Shown: positions 7,920 through 17,984 of the stretch, piece after piece
Layout of the letters: each line of letters starts with the position of its first letter
Numbering within the stretch: position 1 is the stretch's first letter
From: Comamonadaceae bacterium ALPHA2B
GTDB lineage: Bacteria; Pseudomonadota; Gammaproteobacteria; Burkholderiales; Burkholderiaceae_C
Direction of reading: 5' to 3'
Length of the DNA stretch: 64,000 nucleotides
Assembly (NCBI GenBank): GCA_005503065.1
Contig: SCOE01000010.1
Location: 62,001-126,000, forward strand
Program-made: the position numbers and the translations under genes
Notes under the pieces: model-generated
The model's input: the letters and a program-made list of their open reading frames with translations, nothing else
Told to the model about the DNA's origin: nothing
Database searches by the model: none

Positions 7920-8312
7920 TCATGCCGCCACGGACGCGTTGCAGGCGGCCTGCCAGGCGGGCCGTTGCCAGTCGATGGCATCGATGAAGCGAGCCAGCAT
8001 CTCGAGGCTCTCCTCCAGGGGCAACGGCTCCTGGGTGTCCGACACGAGGAGCAGGTTGGTGCGCGGCAGGCCCTGGCGCACGATCCCGCCGCCCGCCGGC
8101 GTGGCCTGCCACGCCCAGTCCCATCCGATGCTCAGCGCCGGTTCGACCGGGCTGACCCACTCGGTGTAGCCCGACAGCGTGGTGGCCGCGCCGCAATGCG
8201 GGTCCGCGGGGGTGGGCTCGTCGTCCATCCCCGACAGGAGGTGCTGCAGAGGCATGCGCTCGAGCCTCCGGCGAGGCAGGTGCAGGTAGCCGTCGGACGA
8301 GAAAACTGGCAT
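7920..8312 (-). CDS. RsaM-like (DUF4902) quorum-sensing modulator
   Basis: Predicted 130-residue protein between luxI and luxR. Seen: SSDGYLHLPRRRLE, LQHLLSGMDDEP, SGYTEWVS, LSIGWDWAW, PRTNLLLVSD and FIDAIDWQRPAW, a Trp-rich pattern I recognise from RsaM/DUF4902 proteins. Family knowledge: in Burkholderia and some Pseudomonas, RsaM genes lie between the luxI and luxR homologues and lower signal production. Start 8312 is chosen because AAGGAG lies 6 bases before this ATG; upstream in-frame ATGs lack one. Its product probably limits AHL output here (inference). It is a small protein with no recognisable DNA-binding motif. Confidence 0.75.
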   Translation of the reverse strand: MPVFSSDGYLHLPRRRLERMPLQHLLSGMDDEPTPADPHCGAATTLSGYTEWVSPVEPALSIGWDWAWQATPAGGGIVRQGLPRTNLLLVSDTQEPLPLEESLEMLARFIDAIDWQRPAWQAACNASVAA

Positions 8313-8613
8313 GGAAAACTCCTTGGACAGAGGGTGCGGACACGGGGCACCTCCACCGCCCAGCTTGGGGGGCATGGAAGCGCAGATCAACCCCAGCCGG
8401 AGGCATCAGTCGACGCAAGCGCGCCAAAAAGCACATCGGCGCGGCGGAACGCAACGTCGTCGGCGTGCTCCCATCTCCGACAGAACATCCGCGCCGTTTC
8501 ATGTAAATTGAGGTTTCAGGGGGCAACAGTCGCTGCTTCTGCGGCGAACCATCCGGATCGATTCATGCCCAGCCTTCAGGCCTCGGCCATGTTTTCTTGC
8601 GAGTGGGTGCCAC
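8313..8613. other. Divergent intergenic region, rsaM-like / luxR
   Basis: 301 bp with no supportable gene. It must contain the promoters of both divergent genes. The only firm element is the AAGGAG ribosome binding site of the minus-strand gene at its left edge. I see no convincing lux box or sigma-70 pair. Confidence 0.6.
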
Positions 8614-9327
8614 GTGCCGCCGTCCACTGACCACCTGCTCACCATGCTGGATCGCGCCACCAGCGAGCAGGCGGTGTTCGACGCCCTGCGCGCCGAAACG
8701 CAGCGGCTGGGCTTCGAGCATTGCGCCTACGGCCTGCGACTGGCCGTACCGGTGTCCAACCCGAAGGTGATCACCCTCAACGACTACCCGAGCTCGTGGC
8801 AGGCGCGCTACCTCGAGGCGGGCTATCTGCACATCGATCCGAGCGTGCGGCATGGCCGGCAGAGCCAGAGCCCGCTCGTCTGGACCGACACCATGTTCGC
8901 GTCCGCGCGGCAGATGTGGGACGAGGCCAGGGACCATGGATTGCGCGTGGGATGGGCGCAGTCCAGCCTCGATGGTTTCGGCGTGGGCGGCATGCTCACG
9001 CTGTCGCGCTCGCATGAGCCGCTGACCGCGCGCGAACTGCTCGACAAGGAGAGCGCCATGCGCTGGCTCGTGCAGGCCGCCCACCTGTCGCTCTCGCGGC
9101 TCATGAAGCCGCGCTATGCGGTCCAGCCCGAAACGCCGCTCACGCCCCGCGAACTGGAGGTGCTCAAGTGGACGGCCGATGGCAAGACGGCACCGGACAT
9201 CGGCGACATCCTGGGCATTTCGGTGCCTACGGTGAACTTTCACATCAAGAACGTGGTGCACAAGATGAAGGCCGCCAACAAGACCGCGGCCGTGGTCCAG
9301 GCCCTGATGTCGGGCCTGCTCAACTGA
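8614..9327 (+). CDS. LuxR-family autoinducer-responsive transcription factor
   Basis: AHL receptor and DNA-binding regulator, 237 residues. Seen: an N-terminal autoinducer-binding domain with the conserved WxxxY and DP positions (SSWQARYLEAGYLHIDPSV), VWTD, and GFGVGGMLTLSRS. The C-terminal HTH has LTPRELEVLKWTADGKTAPDIG, then VNFHIKNVVHKM. The start shown is GTG 8614; ATG 8644 (MLDRAT) would remove only ten residues and cannot be excluded. The gene is divergent from the RsaM-like/luxI pair, so it is the cognate receptor by position. Neighbouring unknown genes on the right may be among its targets (inference). Confidence 0.93.
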   Translation: MPPSTDHLLTMLDRATSEQAVFDALRAETQRLGFEHCAYGLRLAVPVSNPKVITLNDYPSSWQARYLEAGYLHIDPSVRHGRQSQSPLVWTDTMFASARQMWDEARDHGLRVGWAQSSLDGFGVGGMLTLSRSHEPLTARELLDKESAMRWLVQAAHLSLSRLMKPRYAVQPETPLTPRELEVLKWTADGKTAPDIGDILGISVPTVNFHIKNVVHKMKAANKTAAVVQALMSGLLN

Positions 9328-9435
9328 GCCTCGGCCCCTCCGGCCGGCAACCCGGAGCTTGCCTCGGGCGCCGATGGCGGGAACCTATCAATTCTGGGAG
9401 CTTCCAGCCGCGCGGAATTTCGATCCAATCCCCGC

Positions 9436-10209
9436 ATGGGAATGTCCATGCTCCTGAACAGTGCCGAACTCCGCGTCCACCTGGCGCCCGGAGCCCTGCT
9501 CGCCTGCGAGATCCGCCGCAGCTGGGGGCGCCCGCGGGTCACGCGCAAGGCCAGCTTCCAGTGCTTTCCGGGCGAGCGGCCGGCGGCGATGCAGGCGCTT
9601 CGCGACTGGATCGAGGAGGGGCCGGAACGCCGCAGCCTGGTCTGGATCGTCGGCCCGACCGAAGCCCAGTACTTCGTGCTGCCCTGGTCGCCCGAGTGGG
9701 TCGACCCGCACACCCGCGATGCCTACGCGCGCGCGCGCTACGAGCAGCTCTATGGCCGCCAGGCGGAAGCCGCGTCCTTCTGCTTCGCCGACCCCTCGCC
9801 CGACGGCGAGCAGCTGGTGTCGTGCATCTCGGCCACGCTGCATGCCGAACTGGAAGGCTTCGCGCAGGCGTGCGGATGCGAACTGGAAGGCATCCAGCCC
9901 TCGGTCGCTGCGGTGTGGGAGCGTTTCCGAGAAGTGCTCGAGACGGAGCAAGGCACGCTGTGCATCGTCGAAGGGGATCGCCAGGCGCTGGTACGCCACG
10001 ACCGCACGCGCATCGAGGGCATCGTGGTGCGTCCCCGAAGCGCCCAGGAGCCGATCGACGCCGGCGGGTCGGGGGTCTACCGCCGCTTCTGCGCCACCCC
10101 CGAACGCGCGCCCGGCGTCGGTGCGGCGGAGTTGCGGCTGCCGGCGCAGGCCGGCTTCGACAACTCGGGCGACGCCGCCTACGCGGTGGCGCTCTGCGGC
10201 GCGCTCTGA
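9436..10209 (+). CDS. Hypothetical protein, possibly with an actin-like (PilM/GspL-type) fold
   Basis: Unrecognised 257-residue soluble protein with no signal peptide or membrane segment. Seen: LVWIVGPTEAQYFVLPWSPEW near residue 65, then a region that reads like the second half of an actin-like fold (LVSCISATLHAELEGFAQAC, GTLCIVEGDRQALVRHD). PilM- and GspL-like pilus/secretion proteins show a similar succession, but no partner secretion gene is nearby, so this is weak. It begins 108 bp after luxR on the same strand and could be read from the same region or be quorum-regulated. Confidence 0.6.
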   Translation: MGMSMLLNSAELRVHLAPGALLACEIRRSWGRPRVTRKASFQCFPGERPAAMQALRDWIEEGPERRSLVWIVGPTEAQYFVLPWSPEWVDPHTRDAYARARYEQLYGRQAEAASFCFADPSPDGEQLVSCISATLHAELEGFAQACGCELEGIQPSVAAVWERFREVLETEQGTLCIVEGDRQALVRHDRTRIEGIVVRPRSAQEPIDAGGSGVYRRFCATPERAPGVGAAELRLPAQAGFDNSGDAAYAVALCGAL

Positions 10210-10215
10210 ACCGGC

Positions 10216-10566
10216 TCAGAGATCGAGTTCACGCGACAGCCATGGCGGCGCATCGTCCAGGTCGCGAAGGAAGTAATGCCTCACCTGCGGCTCGTGGTCG
10301 AACAGCTTGGGGCGGTCGGCCGGGTCGATCGTCGGCGCCGCGGATTGGCTGCCGGTGAAGGTCTCGATGCTGGCCATCGAGTCCCAGATGGACATCACCA
10401 CCACTTCGGTGGTGCCGTCGCCGATGTCGCGGAACAACGCGCTCGCCCGCAGGTTGCCCGGCTGGGCGGCCAGCTGCGGCAGTTTCGTCGCTTCGAGGTG
10501 CGCGCGGCACTCCTCGCGCAGACCGGCGCGGATCCAGAAGGTCCAGGTGCGAAGGATTGGGTCCAT
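10216..10566 (-). CDS. Hypothetical protein, dimeric alpha-beta barrel (ABM-like)
   Basis: About 116 residues. The pattern (TWTFWIRAGLREECRAHLEA, then VVVMSIWDSMASIETFTG) fits the dimeric alpha-beta barrel of antibiotic-biosynthesis monooxygenase/stress-response proteins: a strand, a helix with a catalytic-type His missing, and a strand followed by WxSxxxIxxF. I use ATG 10566 (MDPILRT); a GTG start at 10599 would add 11 residues. It converges with the 9436 gene, 6 bp apart. Function unknown. Confidence 0.65.
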   Translation of the reverse strand: MDPILRTWTFWIRAGLREECRAHLEATKLPQLAAQPGNLRASALFRDIGDGTTEVVVMSIWDSMASIETFTGSQSAAPTIDPADRPKLFDHEPQVRHYFLRDLDDAPPWLSRELDL

Positions 10567-10800
10567 CGAGGGCAGAAGGCGGCCGGAGGGAACGCTCACG
10601 CAGGCGGAAAGCCCGCGTCGACGTCATCATGCCTCTCCGCGCGCCGTTGCCAAGCTGGAATGACAGCGGCGGGTGCGGTCTTGTTGACAGGTGTGGCGTG
10701 TTCTCCACCTCCCTGATGAAGCAAAGGCCCGTTTGAACGGCGTCGACCCGTTGAAACGAAGCATTTCGTAGCACACTGCACCCTTCGAAAGGCAGTGGAC

Positions 10801-11022
10801 ATGACAAAGGGCAAGGACGTCGACGCGCTGAGCGACAGTGCGCTGGCTCGGATGGCATGGGAAAGGCGGCGCGAGGCATTGCATGGCGATCGGCACGCCC
10901 TGCGCGCCGCGCGCGAACTCGACAAGGAACTGGGCCGCCGCGACGCGATCTACGCCAGCGGCTTCGGCGCGCTGCGGCCCGCGCGGGCGACGGCGCGGGC
11001 CTGGTGGAAGTTCTGGCACTGA
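10801..11022 (+). CDS. Small hypothetical protein
   Basis: A 73-residue Arg/Ala-rich, mostly helical protein (SALARMAWERRREALHGDR) ending in WWKFWH. GTG 10795, two codons earlier, is an alternative start. It is flanked by a 234-bp non-coding stretch on the left and converges with the acyl-CoA dehydrogenase gene. No family recognised; coding status rests on the codon pattern only. Confidence 0.5.
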   Translation: MTKGKDVDALSDSALARMAWERRREALHGDRHALRAARELDKELGRRDAIYASGFGALRPARATARAWWKFWH

Positions 11023-11038
11023 GCTCCGCCCGACCGCC

Positions 11039-12187
11039 CTAGAGCGCCCGCGAGATCACTTCCTTCATGATCTCGCTGGTGCCGCCGTAGATGCGTTGCA
11101 CCCGGGCATCGGCGTACATGCGCGTGACCATGTACTCGTTCATGAAGCCGTAGCCACCATGCAGCTGGACCAGCTCGTCGAGCACGCGGCCTTGCGCCTC
11201 CGAGCCCCACAGCTTGGCCATCGACGCCGTGGCGGTGTCCAGCGTGCCGGCCACCAGCTGCTCCACGCAACGGTCGATGAAAGCCCGCCCCACCATGATC
11301 TGTGTCGCCACCTCGGCCAGCTTGAAGCGGGTGTTCTGCATCTCGGCGATCGGCTTGCCGAAAGCCTGGCGCTCGCGCACATAGGCCAGCGTGGCCTCGT
11401 AGGCGCCCTCCATGCAGGCCAGCGCACTGAGACCGATGATGAGCCGCTCGTAGGGCAGGTCGCTCATGAGCTGGAAGAAGCCCTGGCCCTCCTGGCCGCC
11501 GAGCAGGCTGTCTTGCGGGACGCGCACCGCGTCGAAGAACAGTTCCGAAGTGTCCTGCGCCTTCATGCCCATCTTGTCGAGCACGCGGCCCACCTTGAAG
11601 CCCGCGCGGCCCTCCGTCTCCACAATAAGAATCGACGTTCCGCGCGCGCCCTGCGCCGGGTCGGTCTTGCACACCACCAGGATCACGCCCGCGAGGTAGC
11701 CGTTGGTGATGAAGGTCTTGCTGCCGTCGACCACGTAGGCATCGCGATCGCGGACGGCGCGCGTACGGATGCCCTGCAGGTCCGAACCCGCGCCGGGCTC
11801 GGTCATCGCGATCGCTCCGACGAGCTCGCCCCGTGCCATGGCCGGCAGGTACTTCTGCTTCTGTGCCTCGGTGCCGTGGTTGAGGAAGTAATGCGCCACG
11901 ATCGAATGCACCGAGTTGCTCATGCCGGTGAGCCCGCGGCGCGCCATCTCCTCGTGGATGACGGCCTCGTGGCGGAAGTCGCCCCCGCCGCCGCCGTAGG
12001 CCTCGGGGATGTCGGTGCACAGCAGGCCCAGTTCACCGGCACGGCGCCAGATCGCATGGCCCACGTGGCCGCGGCGCCGCGCCTCTTCGTCCTGCGGCGC
12101 CATCTCGGCGTCGATGAAGCGCGCCGCGGTGTCGCGCAGGCTGTCGAGTTCCTCGTTGGCCCAGGAACGCTTGAACTGCAATGGCAT
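11039..12187 (-). CDS. Acyl-CoA dehydrogenase
   Basis: FAD enzyme that introduces the alpha-beta double bond into acyl-CoA, 382 residues. Seen: the N-terminal helical domain, the substrate/FAD motif AIAMTEPGAGSDLQGIRT, FITNGYLAGVILVV, the RQAFGKPIAEMQ helix of the C-terminal domain and the YGGTSEIMKEVI terminus. Start ATG 12187 has GAGG 7 bases upstream. It is the last gene of a same-strand cluster (SDR, thiolase, CoA ligase, racemase, dehydrogenase), 17 bp after the racemase gene. Substrate is probably a branched or long acyl-CoA, because a racemase is next to it (inference). Confidence 0.93.
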   Translation of the reverse strand: MPLQFKRSWANEELDSLRDTAARFIDAEMAPQDEEARRRGHVGHAIWRRAGELGLLCTDIPEAYGGGGGDFRHEAVIHEEMARRGLTGMSNSVHSIVAHYFLNHGTEAQKQKYLPAMARGELVGAIAMTEPGAGSDLQGIRTRAVRDRDAYVVDGSKTFITNGYLAGVILVVCKTDPAQGARGTSILIVETEGRAGFKVGRVLDKMGMKAQDTSELFFDAVRVPQDSLLGGQEGQGFFQLMSDLPYERLIIGLSALACMEGAYEATLAYVRERQAFGKPIAEMQNTRFKLAEVATQIMVGRAFIDRCVEQLVAGTLDTATASMAKLWGSEAQGRVLDELVQLHGGYGFMNEYMVTRMYADARVQRIYGGTSEIMKEVISRAL

Positions 12188-12204
12188 GAAGGTCCTCGTG
12201 AATG

Positions 12205-13287
<1,083 letters not shown>

Positions 13288-13305
13288 GCCGTGTTCCTCG
13301 TGGTC

Positions 13306-14949
13306 TCAGGCGCCCGGCAACACGTGGTCGCGGTACTGCTCGCGCAGCTTGGTCTTCAGCAGCTTGCCGGTGGCGGTGTGCGGCAGCTCCTTCACGAAGA
13401 CCACGTCGTCGGGCAGCCACCATTTCGCGATGCGTGTGGAGAGGAAGTCCAGCACCGAGGCCTTGTCCACCGCCTGCCCCTCGCGTGCCACGACGATGAG
13501 CAGCGGCCGCTCCTGCCACTTCGGATGCGCCACGCCGATGATGGCGGCCTCCGCCACGCCGGGGTGGCCCATGGCGGCGTTCTCGACGTCGATGGACGAA
13601 ATCCACTCGCCGCCCGACTTGATGACGTCCTTGGCGCGATCGACGAGCTGCAGGTAGCCGTCGGCGTCGATGGTGGCCACGTCGCCCGTGCTGAAGAAGC
13701 CTTCCTCGTCGATCGGCGAGCCGCCCTCGCCCTTGAAATACCCGGACGCGATCCACGGGCCGCGCACGCGCAGGTGGCCGCGCGACACGCCGTCCCAGGG
13801 CTGCACCTCGCCCGCATCGTCGACCAGTTTCAGGTCCACACCCCAGACGCCCCGGCCCTGCTTGAGCTTGACCTGGGTGAGCGCTTCGCCGTCCAGGCCC
13901 TCATGGCGCGGCAGCAGCTTGCTGATGACGCCGATGGGGCTGGTCTCGGTCATGCCCCAGCCCTGGGTCACCTCGACCCCGAACTGCCGCTCGAAGCGCT
14001 CGAGCATCGCGCGCGACACCGCTGCGCCGCCGATGCCCACCCGCTTGAGCCCGAGCGCCTTCGGCTCGAGCTCGGGATGCGCATCGATGTGCTGGAAGAG
14101 CATGAGCCACACCGTGGGCACGCCCTGCGAGAAGGTGACCCTTTCCTGCGCCATGAGCTCGTAGACGCTTTGGCCGTCCAGGTGCGGCCCCGGCAGCACG
14201 AGCCGCGTGCCCACCATCGCCGCAGCATAGGGCGTGCCCCAGGCGTTGGCATGGAACATCGGCACGATGAGCATGACCGTCTCGGACGAGTTCAGGCCGA
14301 AGGTGTCGGGAGCCAGCTCCATGAGGCTGTGCAGCACCGTGGAGCGGTGCGAATACAGCACGCCCTTGGGGTTGCCCGTGGTGCCGGAGGTGTAGCACAG
14401 CGACGACGCGAGCCGCTCGTCGAACTCGGGCCAGACGAACGCGTCGGGCTGCGCGTCGAGCAGTTCGTCCCAGCACAGAAGCTGCGGCACGTCGATGCGC
14501 GGCATGTGCTCGCGCGAGGTCATCGCGACGTAGGCGCGCACCGTCTTGAGCTTTGGCGCCAGCTTCTCGACCAGCGGCGCGAAGGTCACGTCGAAGAAGA
14601 GCACCTGGTCTTCGGCGTGGTTCACGATGTACTCGATCTGCTCGGGAAAGAGCCGCGGGTTGACGGTGTGCAGCACCGAGCCCGCGCCCGACACGCCGAA
14701 GTACATCGACAGGTGGCGATAACTGTTCCAGGCCAGCGTGCCGACGCGATCGCCCTGGCCCACGCCGAGCTGCTTCAGGGCATGGGCGACGCGGCAGGCG
14801 TCGCGCCGGATGCCGGCCCAGGTCGTGCGGTAGGTGCCGCCCTCGGGCAGGCGCGAGACGATGTCGACGTCGGGATGGAAGCGCGCTGCATGCTCGATGA
14901 GCGACGAGATGAGCAGCGGACGGTCCTGCATGAGGCCGTACAGGGGCAT
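13306..14949 (-). CDS. Long-chain fatty-acid--CoA ligase (AMP-forming)
   Basis: Acyl-adenylate/thioester-forming enzyme, 547 residues. Seen: the P-loop-like [17 protein letters not shown], the adenylate motif [11 protein letters not shown], the hinge region STGDVATID and [16 protein letters not shown], and the C-terminal Lys in TATGKLLKT. It activates the fatty acid for the downstream racemase and dehydrogenase genes. 155 bp separate it from the upstream thiolase gene; that gap holds only a GC-rich hairpin-forming stretch. ATG 14949 gives the normal family N-terminus. Confidence 0.94.
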   Translation of the reverse strand: MPLYGLMQDRPLLISSLIEHAARFHPDVDIVSRLPEGGTYRTTWAGIRRDACRVAHALKQLGVGQGDRVGTLAWNSYRHLSMYFGVSGAGSVLHTVNPRLFPEQIEYIVNHAEDQVLFFDVTFAPLVEKLAPKLKTVRAYVAMTSREHMPRIDVPQLLCWDELLDAQPDAFVWPEFDERLASSLCYTSGTTGNPKGVLYSHRSTVLHSLMELAPDTFGLNSSETVMLIVPMFHANAWGTPYAAAMVGTRLVLPGPHLDGQSVYELMAQERVTFSQGVPTVWLMLFQHIDAHPELEPKALGLKRVGIGGAAVSRAMLERFERQFGVEVTQGWGMTETSPIGVISKLLPRHEGLDGEALTQVKLKQGRGVWGVDLKLVDDAGEVQPWDGVSRGHLRVRGPWIASGYFKGEGGSPIDEEGFFSTGDVATIDADGYLQLVDRAKDVIKSGGEWISSIDVENAAMGHPGVAEAAIIGVAHPKWQERPLLIVVAREGQAVDKASVLDFLSTRIAKWWLPDDVVFVKELPHTATGKLLKTKLREQYRDHVLPGA

Positions 14950-15104
14950 GGGTGGTCTCCTTCTGTCCCGTTCTCTCGGACGCCAATGCCTGAGGCGTGG
15001 CGGGCTGCCGCGTCAGGGCACCCGCGGAACTGGCTCTGCCAGGCCGCCGGGTGCGCCCCCTTCGCGAAGCAGAAGGGGGAGCGGCGAAGCGGCTTGGGGG
15101 ATGC

Positions 15105-16289
15105 TTAGAGTTTCTCGACGATGGTCACGTTGGCCATTCCGCCGCCTTCGCACATGGTCTGCAGGCCGTAGCGCCCGCCGCGGTCGTGCAGCGCATGGAC
15201 CAGCGTGGTCATCAGCTTGGTGCCCGAGGCGCCGAGCGGGTGGCCCAGCGCGATGGCGCCGCCGTTGACGTTCAGCCGCGCCGGATCGGCGCCGGTCACC
15301 TGCAGCCAGGCGAGCGGGACGGGTGCGAAGGCCTCGTTGACTTCGAAGAGGTCGATGTCGTCGACCGTGAGGCCGGCCTTCTTCAGCGCGCGCTGCGTGG
15401 CGGGGATGGGCGCCTCGAGCATGATGACCGGGTCGTGGCCGATCATGGTCATGTGGTGGATGCGCGCGAGCGGCTTCACGCCCAGGGCCTTGAGGCCACG
15501 CTCGTTGACCACCATCACGCCGGTGGCGCCGTCGGCGATCTGGCTGGCCGTGGCGGCCGTGCAGCGGCCACCTTCCTGGATGAGCTTGACGCCGGCGATG
15601 GCATCGAGTGTGGCGTTGAAGCGGATGCCCTCGTCGACGGCGTGCGGCTGGCCTTCGCCTTCCGCTGCGCCATCGGCGCTGCGCACGGCCACCGGCAAGA
15701 TCTCCTTGGCGAAGCGGCCTTCCTTCGTGGCGGCGGCGGCGCGCAGGTGGCTCTGCAAGGCATAGGCGTCGAGCTGCTCCTTCGAGAGCGCGTACTTCTT
15801 CGCCATCATCTCGGCGCCGATGAACTGGCTGAACTCGATGCGTGGGTAGCGCTTCTGCATCGCCGGGCTCATGTAGTAGCCCATGCCGGCCTGGCGCGGC
15901 ATCTCGCTGGTGCTGAACATGGGCACGCGCGTCATGCTCTCCACACCGGCCGCGATGACGACGTCCATGCTGCCGCTCATCACCGCCTGCGCCGCGAAGT
16001 GCAGCGCCTGCTGCGAGGAACCGCACTGCCGGTCGACCGAGGTGCCGGGCACCGACTCGGGCAGCGACGAGGCCAGCACCGCGTTGCGCGCGACGTTGAT
16101 GCCCTGCTCGGCGGTCTGGCTGACGCAGCCCATGATGACGTCCTCGACCAGCGCCGGATCGGCGTCGGCGCGCCGCACCAGTTCGTCGATGACCTGTGCC
16201 GCGAGGTCGACCGGGTGCCAGCCCGAGAGCTTGCCCTTGCGTTTGCCGGCCGCGGTGCGGGTGGCGGCGACGATGAATGCTTCTGCCAT
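15105..16289 (-). CDS. Acetyl-CoA C-acyltransferase (thiolase)
   Basis: Thiolytic last step of beta-oxidation, 394 residues. Seen: nucleophile Cys89 in VDRQCGSSQQAL, GVESMTRVPM, NGGAIALGHPLGASG with the catalytic His, and the second Cys in CEGGGMANVTIVE near the C-terminus. The N-terminus AFIVAATRTAAGKRKGKL is typical of FadA-like degradative thiolases. It belongs to the same-strand acyl-CoA cluster, but a 738-bp repeat-rich gap separates it from the SDR gene upstream, so it may have its own promoter. Confidence 0.94.
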   Translation of the reverse strand: MAEAFIVAATRTAAGKRKGKLSGWHPVDLAAQVIDELVRRADADPALVEDVIMGCVSQTAEQGINVARNAVLASSLPESVPGTSVDRQCGSSQQALHFAAQAVMSGSMDVVIAAGVESMTRVPMFSTSEMPRQAGMGYYMSPAMQKRYPRIEFSQFIGAEMMAKKYALSKEQLDAYALQSHLRAAAATKEGRFAKEILPVAVRSADGAAEGEGQPHAVDEGIRFNATLDAIAGVKLIQEGGRCTAATASQIADGATGVMVVNERGLKALGVKPLARIHHMTMIGHDPVIMLEAPIPATQRALKKAGLTVDDIDLFEVNEAFAPVPLAWLQVTGADPARLNVNGGAIALGHPLGASGTKLMTTLVHALHDRGGRYGLQTMCEGGGMANVTIVEKL

Positions 16290-16396
16290 GGTGTGTGTCT
16301 CCTGTGCGCGGGCGTCTTCGGATTGTGGGCCGGGGCTTCCGGTGGGTCGGTCGTCGGAACGGACGATTTTGGTCGCTGGCTGCGTTGCGGGGGATC

Positions 16397-16463
16397 GTCA
16401 CGTTTGTGACGGGTTTGGCTGAAACGCCCGGCTGGCTTGCGCTGGCGGGCGATTGCACTTTCG
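16397..16463 (+). repeat. Dispersed repeat R2, copy 1
   Basis: Begins GTCACGTTTGTGACGGG, continues AACGCCCGGCTGGC and ends CGATTGCACTTTC. It shares these three blocks in the same order and spacing with 45149-45214, and more loosely with 16942-17009. Confidence 0.75.
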
Positions 16464-16597
16464 CTTTTCTGTGGATTTCTTCAGACGGTTTCGGCGCAGT
16501 GGGCCTGGACCGGGCGCGCGATCGGCCGGCAATGCGCGGGCGCGTTCGGTTTGGTCGCTGCTCCCCCGACCCCTACCCGCGTTGGGTCCTCCAACAA

Positions 16598-16657
16598 CCG
16601 TTCGGGTTGAGCTTGTCGAAACCCTGCGCAGCGCTTCGACAAGCTCAGCGCGAACGG
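16598..16657. repeat. REP-like hairpin (TTCGACAAGCTCAGC type)
   Basis: Arms of about 22 bp (CCGTTCGGGTTGAGCTTGTC side against GACAAGCTCAGCGCGAACGG side) around a 14-base loop, with only a few mismatches. Sequences of this kind are widely scattered in Comamonadaceae and some other proteobacteria. It lies downstream of the SDR gene and could act as a transcript 3' end. Confidence 0.75.
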
Positions 16658-16941
16658 GGATGGGGCGTTCAAAGAGGGAAGGAAGAAAGTGAAGCGCAGC
16701 GGTTCAGGGCGGTGGTCGTGGGCCTGCGGGCGCAGGCGCCATTCGCGGCGCCGTGCAGTCCCTCAAGCACGTCGATGGACAGCGAGCACACAGCACGCAC
16801 AGCAAGCCGGTCAGCGCGAGCCAGCGCCGGAGAACGCAGGCCCGCGGCCGCCGCCGGCGCCCCCGCCCGTCGTGCCGGCCGATCAACGCCGACGACGGAT
16901 CAAGCCCCATCAAGCCGTCCAAAACCCGCCAACACAAGAAA

Positions 16942-17009
16942 GTAACGAACGTGACGATGTCGGCCATAACGCAGACACAGCAAGCGCCACAGCCCGATTG
17001 CACTTCGAC
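16942..17009 (+). repeat. Dispersed repeat R2, diverged copy 2
   Basis: Shares the blocks ACGAACGTGACGATGTCGGC, AACGC, and CCGATTGCACTTCG with the copies at 16397 and 45149; the middle is more diverged. Confidence 0.55.
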
Positions 17010-17027
17010 CGAAGGCGACAGACAGCC

Positions 17028-17822
17028 TCAACGCGGCGCCATCCGTATCGCCCCATCCAGCCGTACGCTCTCGCCGTTGAAGTAGCCCAGCCGGATCATC
17101 GTCTCCGCCAGTTCGGCGTACTCGTCCGGCTGCCCCAGCCGCTTGGGGAAAGGCACCGACGCGGCCAGCGCCGCCTTCACGTTCTCGGGCGCACCTTGCA
17201 ACAGCGGCGTGTCGAAGATGCCCGGCAGGATGGTGTTGATGCGGATGCCCTCGGCCATCAGGTCGCGGGCAATCGGCAGCGTCATGCCCACCACGCCCGC
17301 CTTGGACGCCGAATACGCCGCCTGCCCCATCTGCCCGTCCTGGGCGGCCACCGACGCGGTGCACACGATCGCGCCGCGTTCGTTCGAATGGAAAGCGTCG
17401 TCCAGCGGATCGAGCGTCAGCATCCCGGCCGCCGAACGGGCGATGCAGCGGAACGTGCCTACCAGATTGATCTGGATGATGCGGTCGAAATTGGTCAGCG
17501 GAAAGTGCCGGATCTCGCCCGTCGCCTTGTCGCGGCTGGCCGTCTTCACCGCGTTGCCGGTGCCCGCGCAGTTGACCAGCACACGCTCCTGGCCGTGCGC
17601 CGCACGGGCCCGCGCGAAGCCCGCCTCCACCTGCGCGTCCGAGGTCACATCGACCGGGCAGAACACCCCGCCGATCTCGCGCGCCAGCGCCTCGCCGGCC
17701 GCTTCACTGAGGTCGAACAGCGCCACCTTCACCCCGTGGCGCGCGAGCCGCCGCGCCGTGGCCGCGCCCAGGCCGGACGCACCGCCGGTGATGACGGCGG
17801 CAATGGAGGCATCGAGTTGCAT
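17028..17822 (-). CDS. SDR-family 3-hydroxyacyl-CoA dehydrogenase (HSD17B10-like)
   Basis: NAD-dependent short-chain dehydrogenase, 264 residues, likely for the 3-hydroxyacyl-CoA step. Seen: nucleotide motif ITGGASGLGAAT, Asp in LFDLSEA (NAD preference), NCAGTGNAVKT, catalytic Ser in VCTASVAAQ and YSASKAG, and C-terminal YFNGESVRLDGAIRM typical of type-2 3-hydroxyacyl-CoA dehydrogenases. The true start is ATG 17822 (MQLDASIAAV); the frame continues upstream only as antisense to the next gene. It is first of the acyl-CoA cluster and divergent from the MalT-like regulator, 162 bp apart. Confidence 0.92.
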   Translation of the reverse strand: MQLDASIAAVITGGASGLGAATARRLARHGVKVALFDLSEAAGEALAREIGGVFCPVDVTSDAQVEAGFARARAAHGQERVLVNCAGTGNAVKTASRDKATGEIRHFPLTNFDRIIQINLVGTFRCIARSAAGMLTLDPLDDAFHSNERGAIVCTASVAAQDGQMGQAAYSASKAGVVGMTLPIARDLMAEGIRINTILPGIFDTPLLQGAPENVKAALAASVPFPKRLGQPDEYAELAETMIRLGYFNGESVRLDGAIRMAPR

Positions 17823-17984
17823 GCGAGAGTTCCTGTGATGTGAGCGACAGAAAGTCCGGGCGACTCTAGGCATCGCCCCGGCTTGTCGCCATCGTCCAAA
17901 GCGACGAAAGTGCCGGGCTGCCTGCCCCGGCGTCCGGCGCGCGACTGCGCCGCTGCCACCCGGCCTGCACAGTGCTTCTTCTGC

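Larger units (their letters stand above)
16290..17027. other. 738-bp repeat-rich intergenic region
   Basis: No supportable gene on either strand; short open frames here have low-complexity translations. It holds two copies of dispersed repeat R2 (16397-16463 and 16942-17009) and a strong hairpin (16598-16657). It separates the SDR gene from the rest of the acyl-CoA cluster. Confidence 0.75.

Noticed and set aside
9380-9425. Possible eighth copy of repeat R1 (CCTATCAATTCTGGGAGCTT)
   Set aside because: Lacks the GACGGGCGCT middle and GGCC tail; similarity is short enough to be chance.
16704-17003. Minus-strand 99-codon open frame in the repeat-rich gap
   Set aside because: Lies over an R2 repeat, with Cys/Arg/Pro-biased translation and no ribosome binding site.
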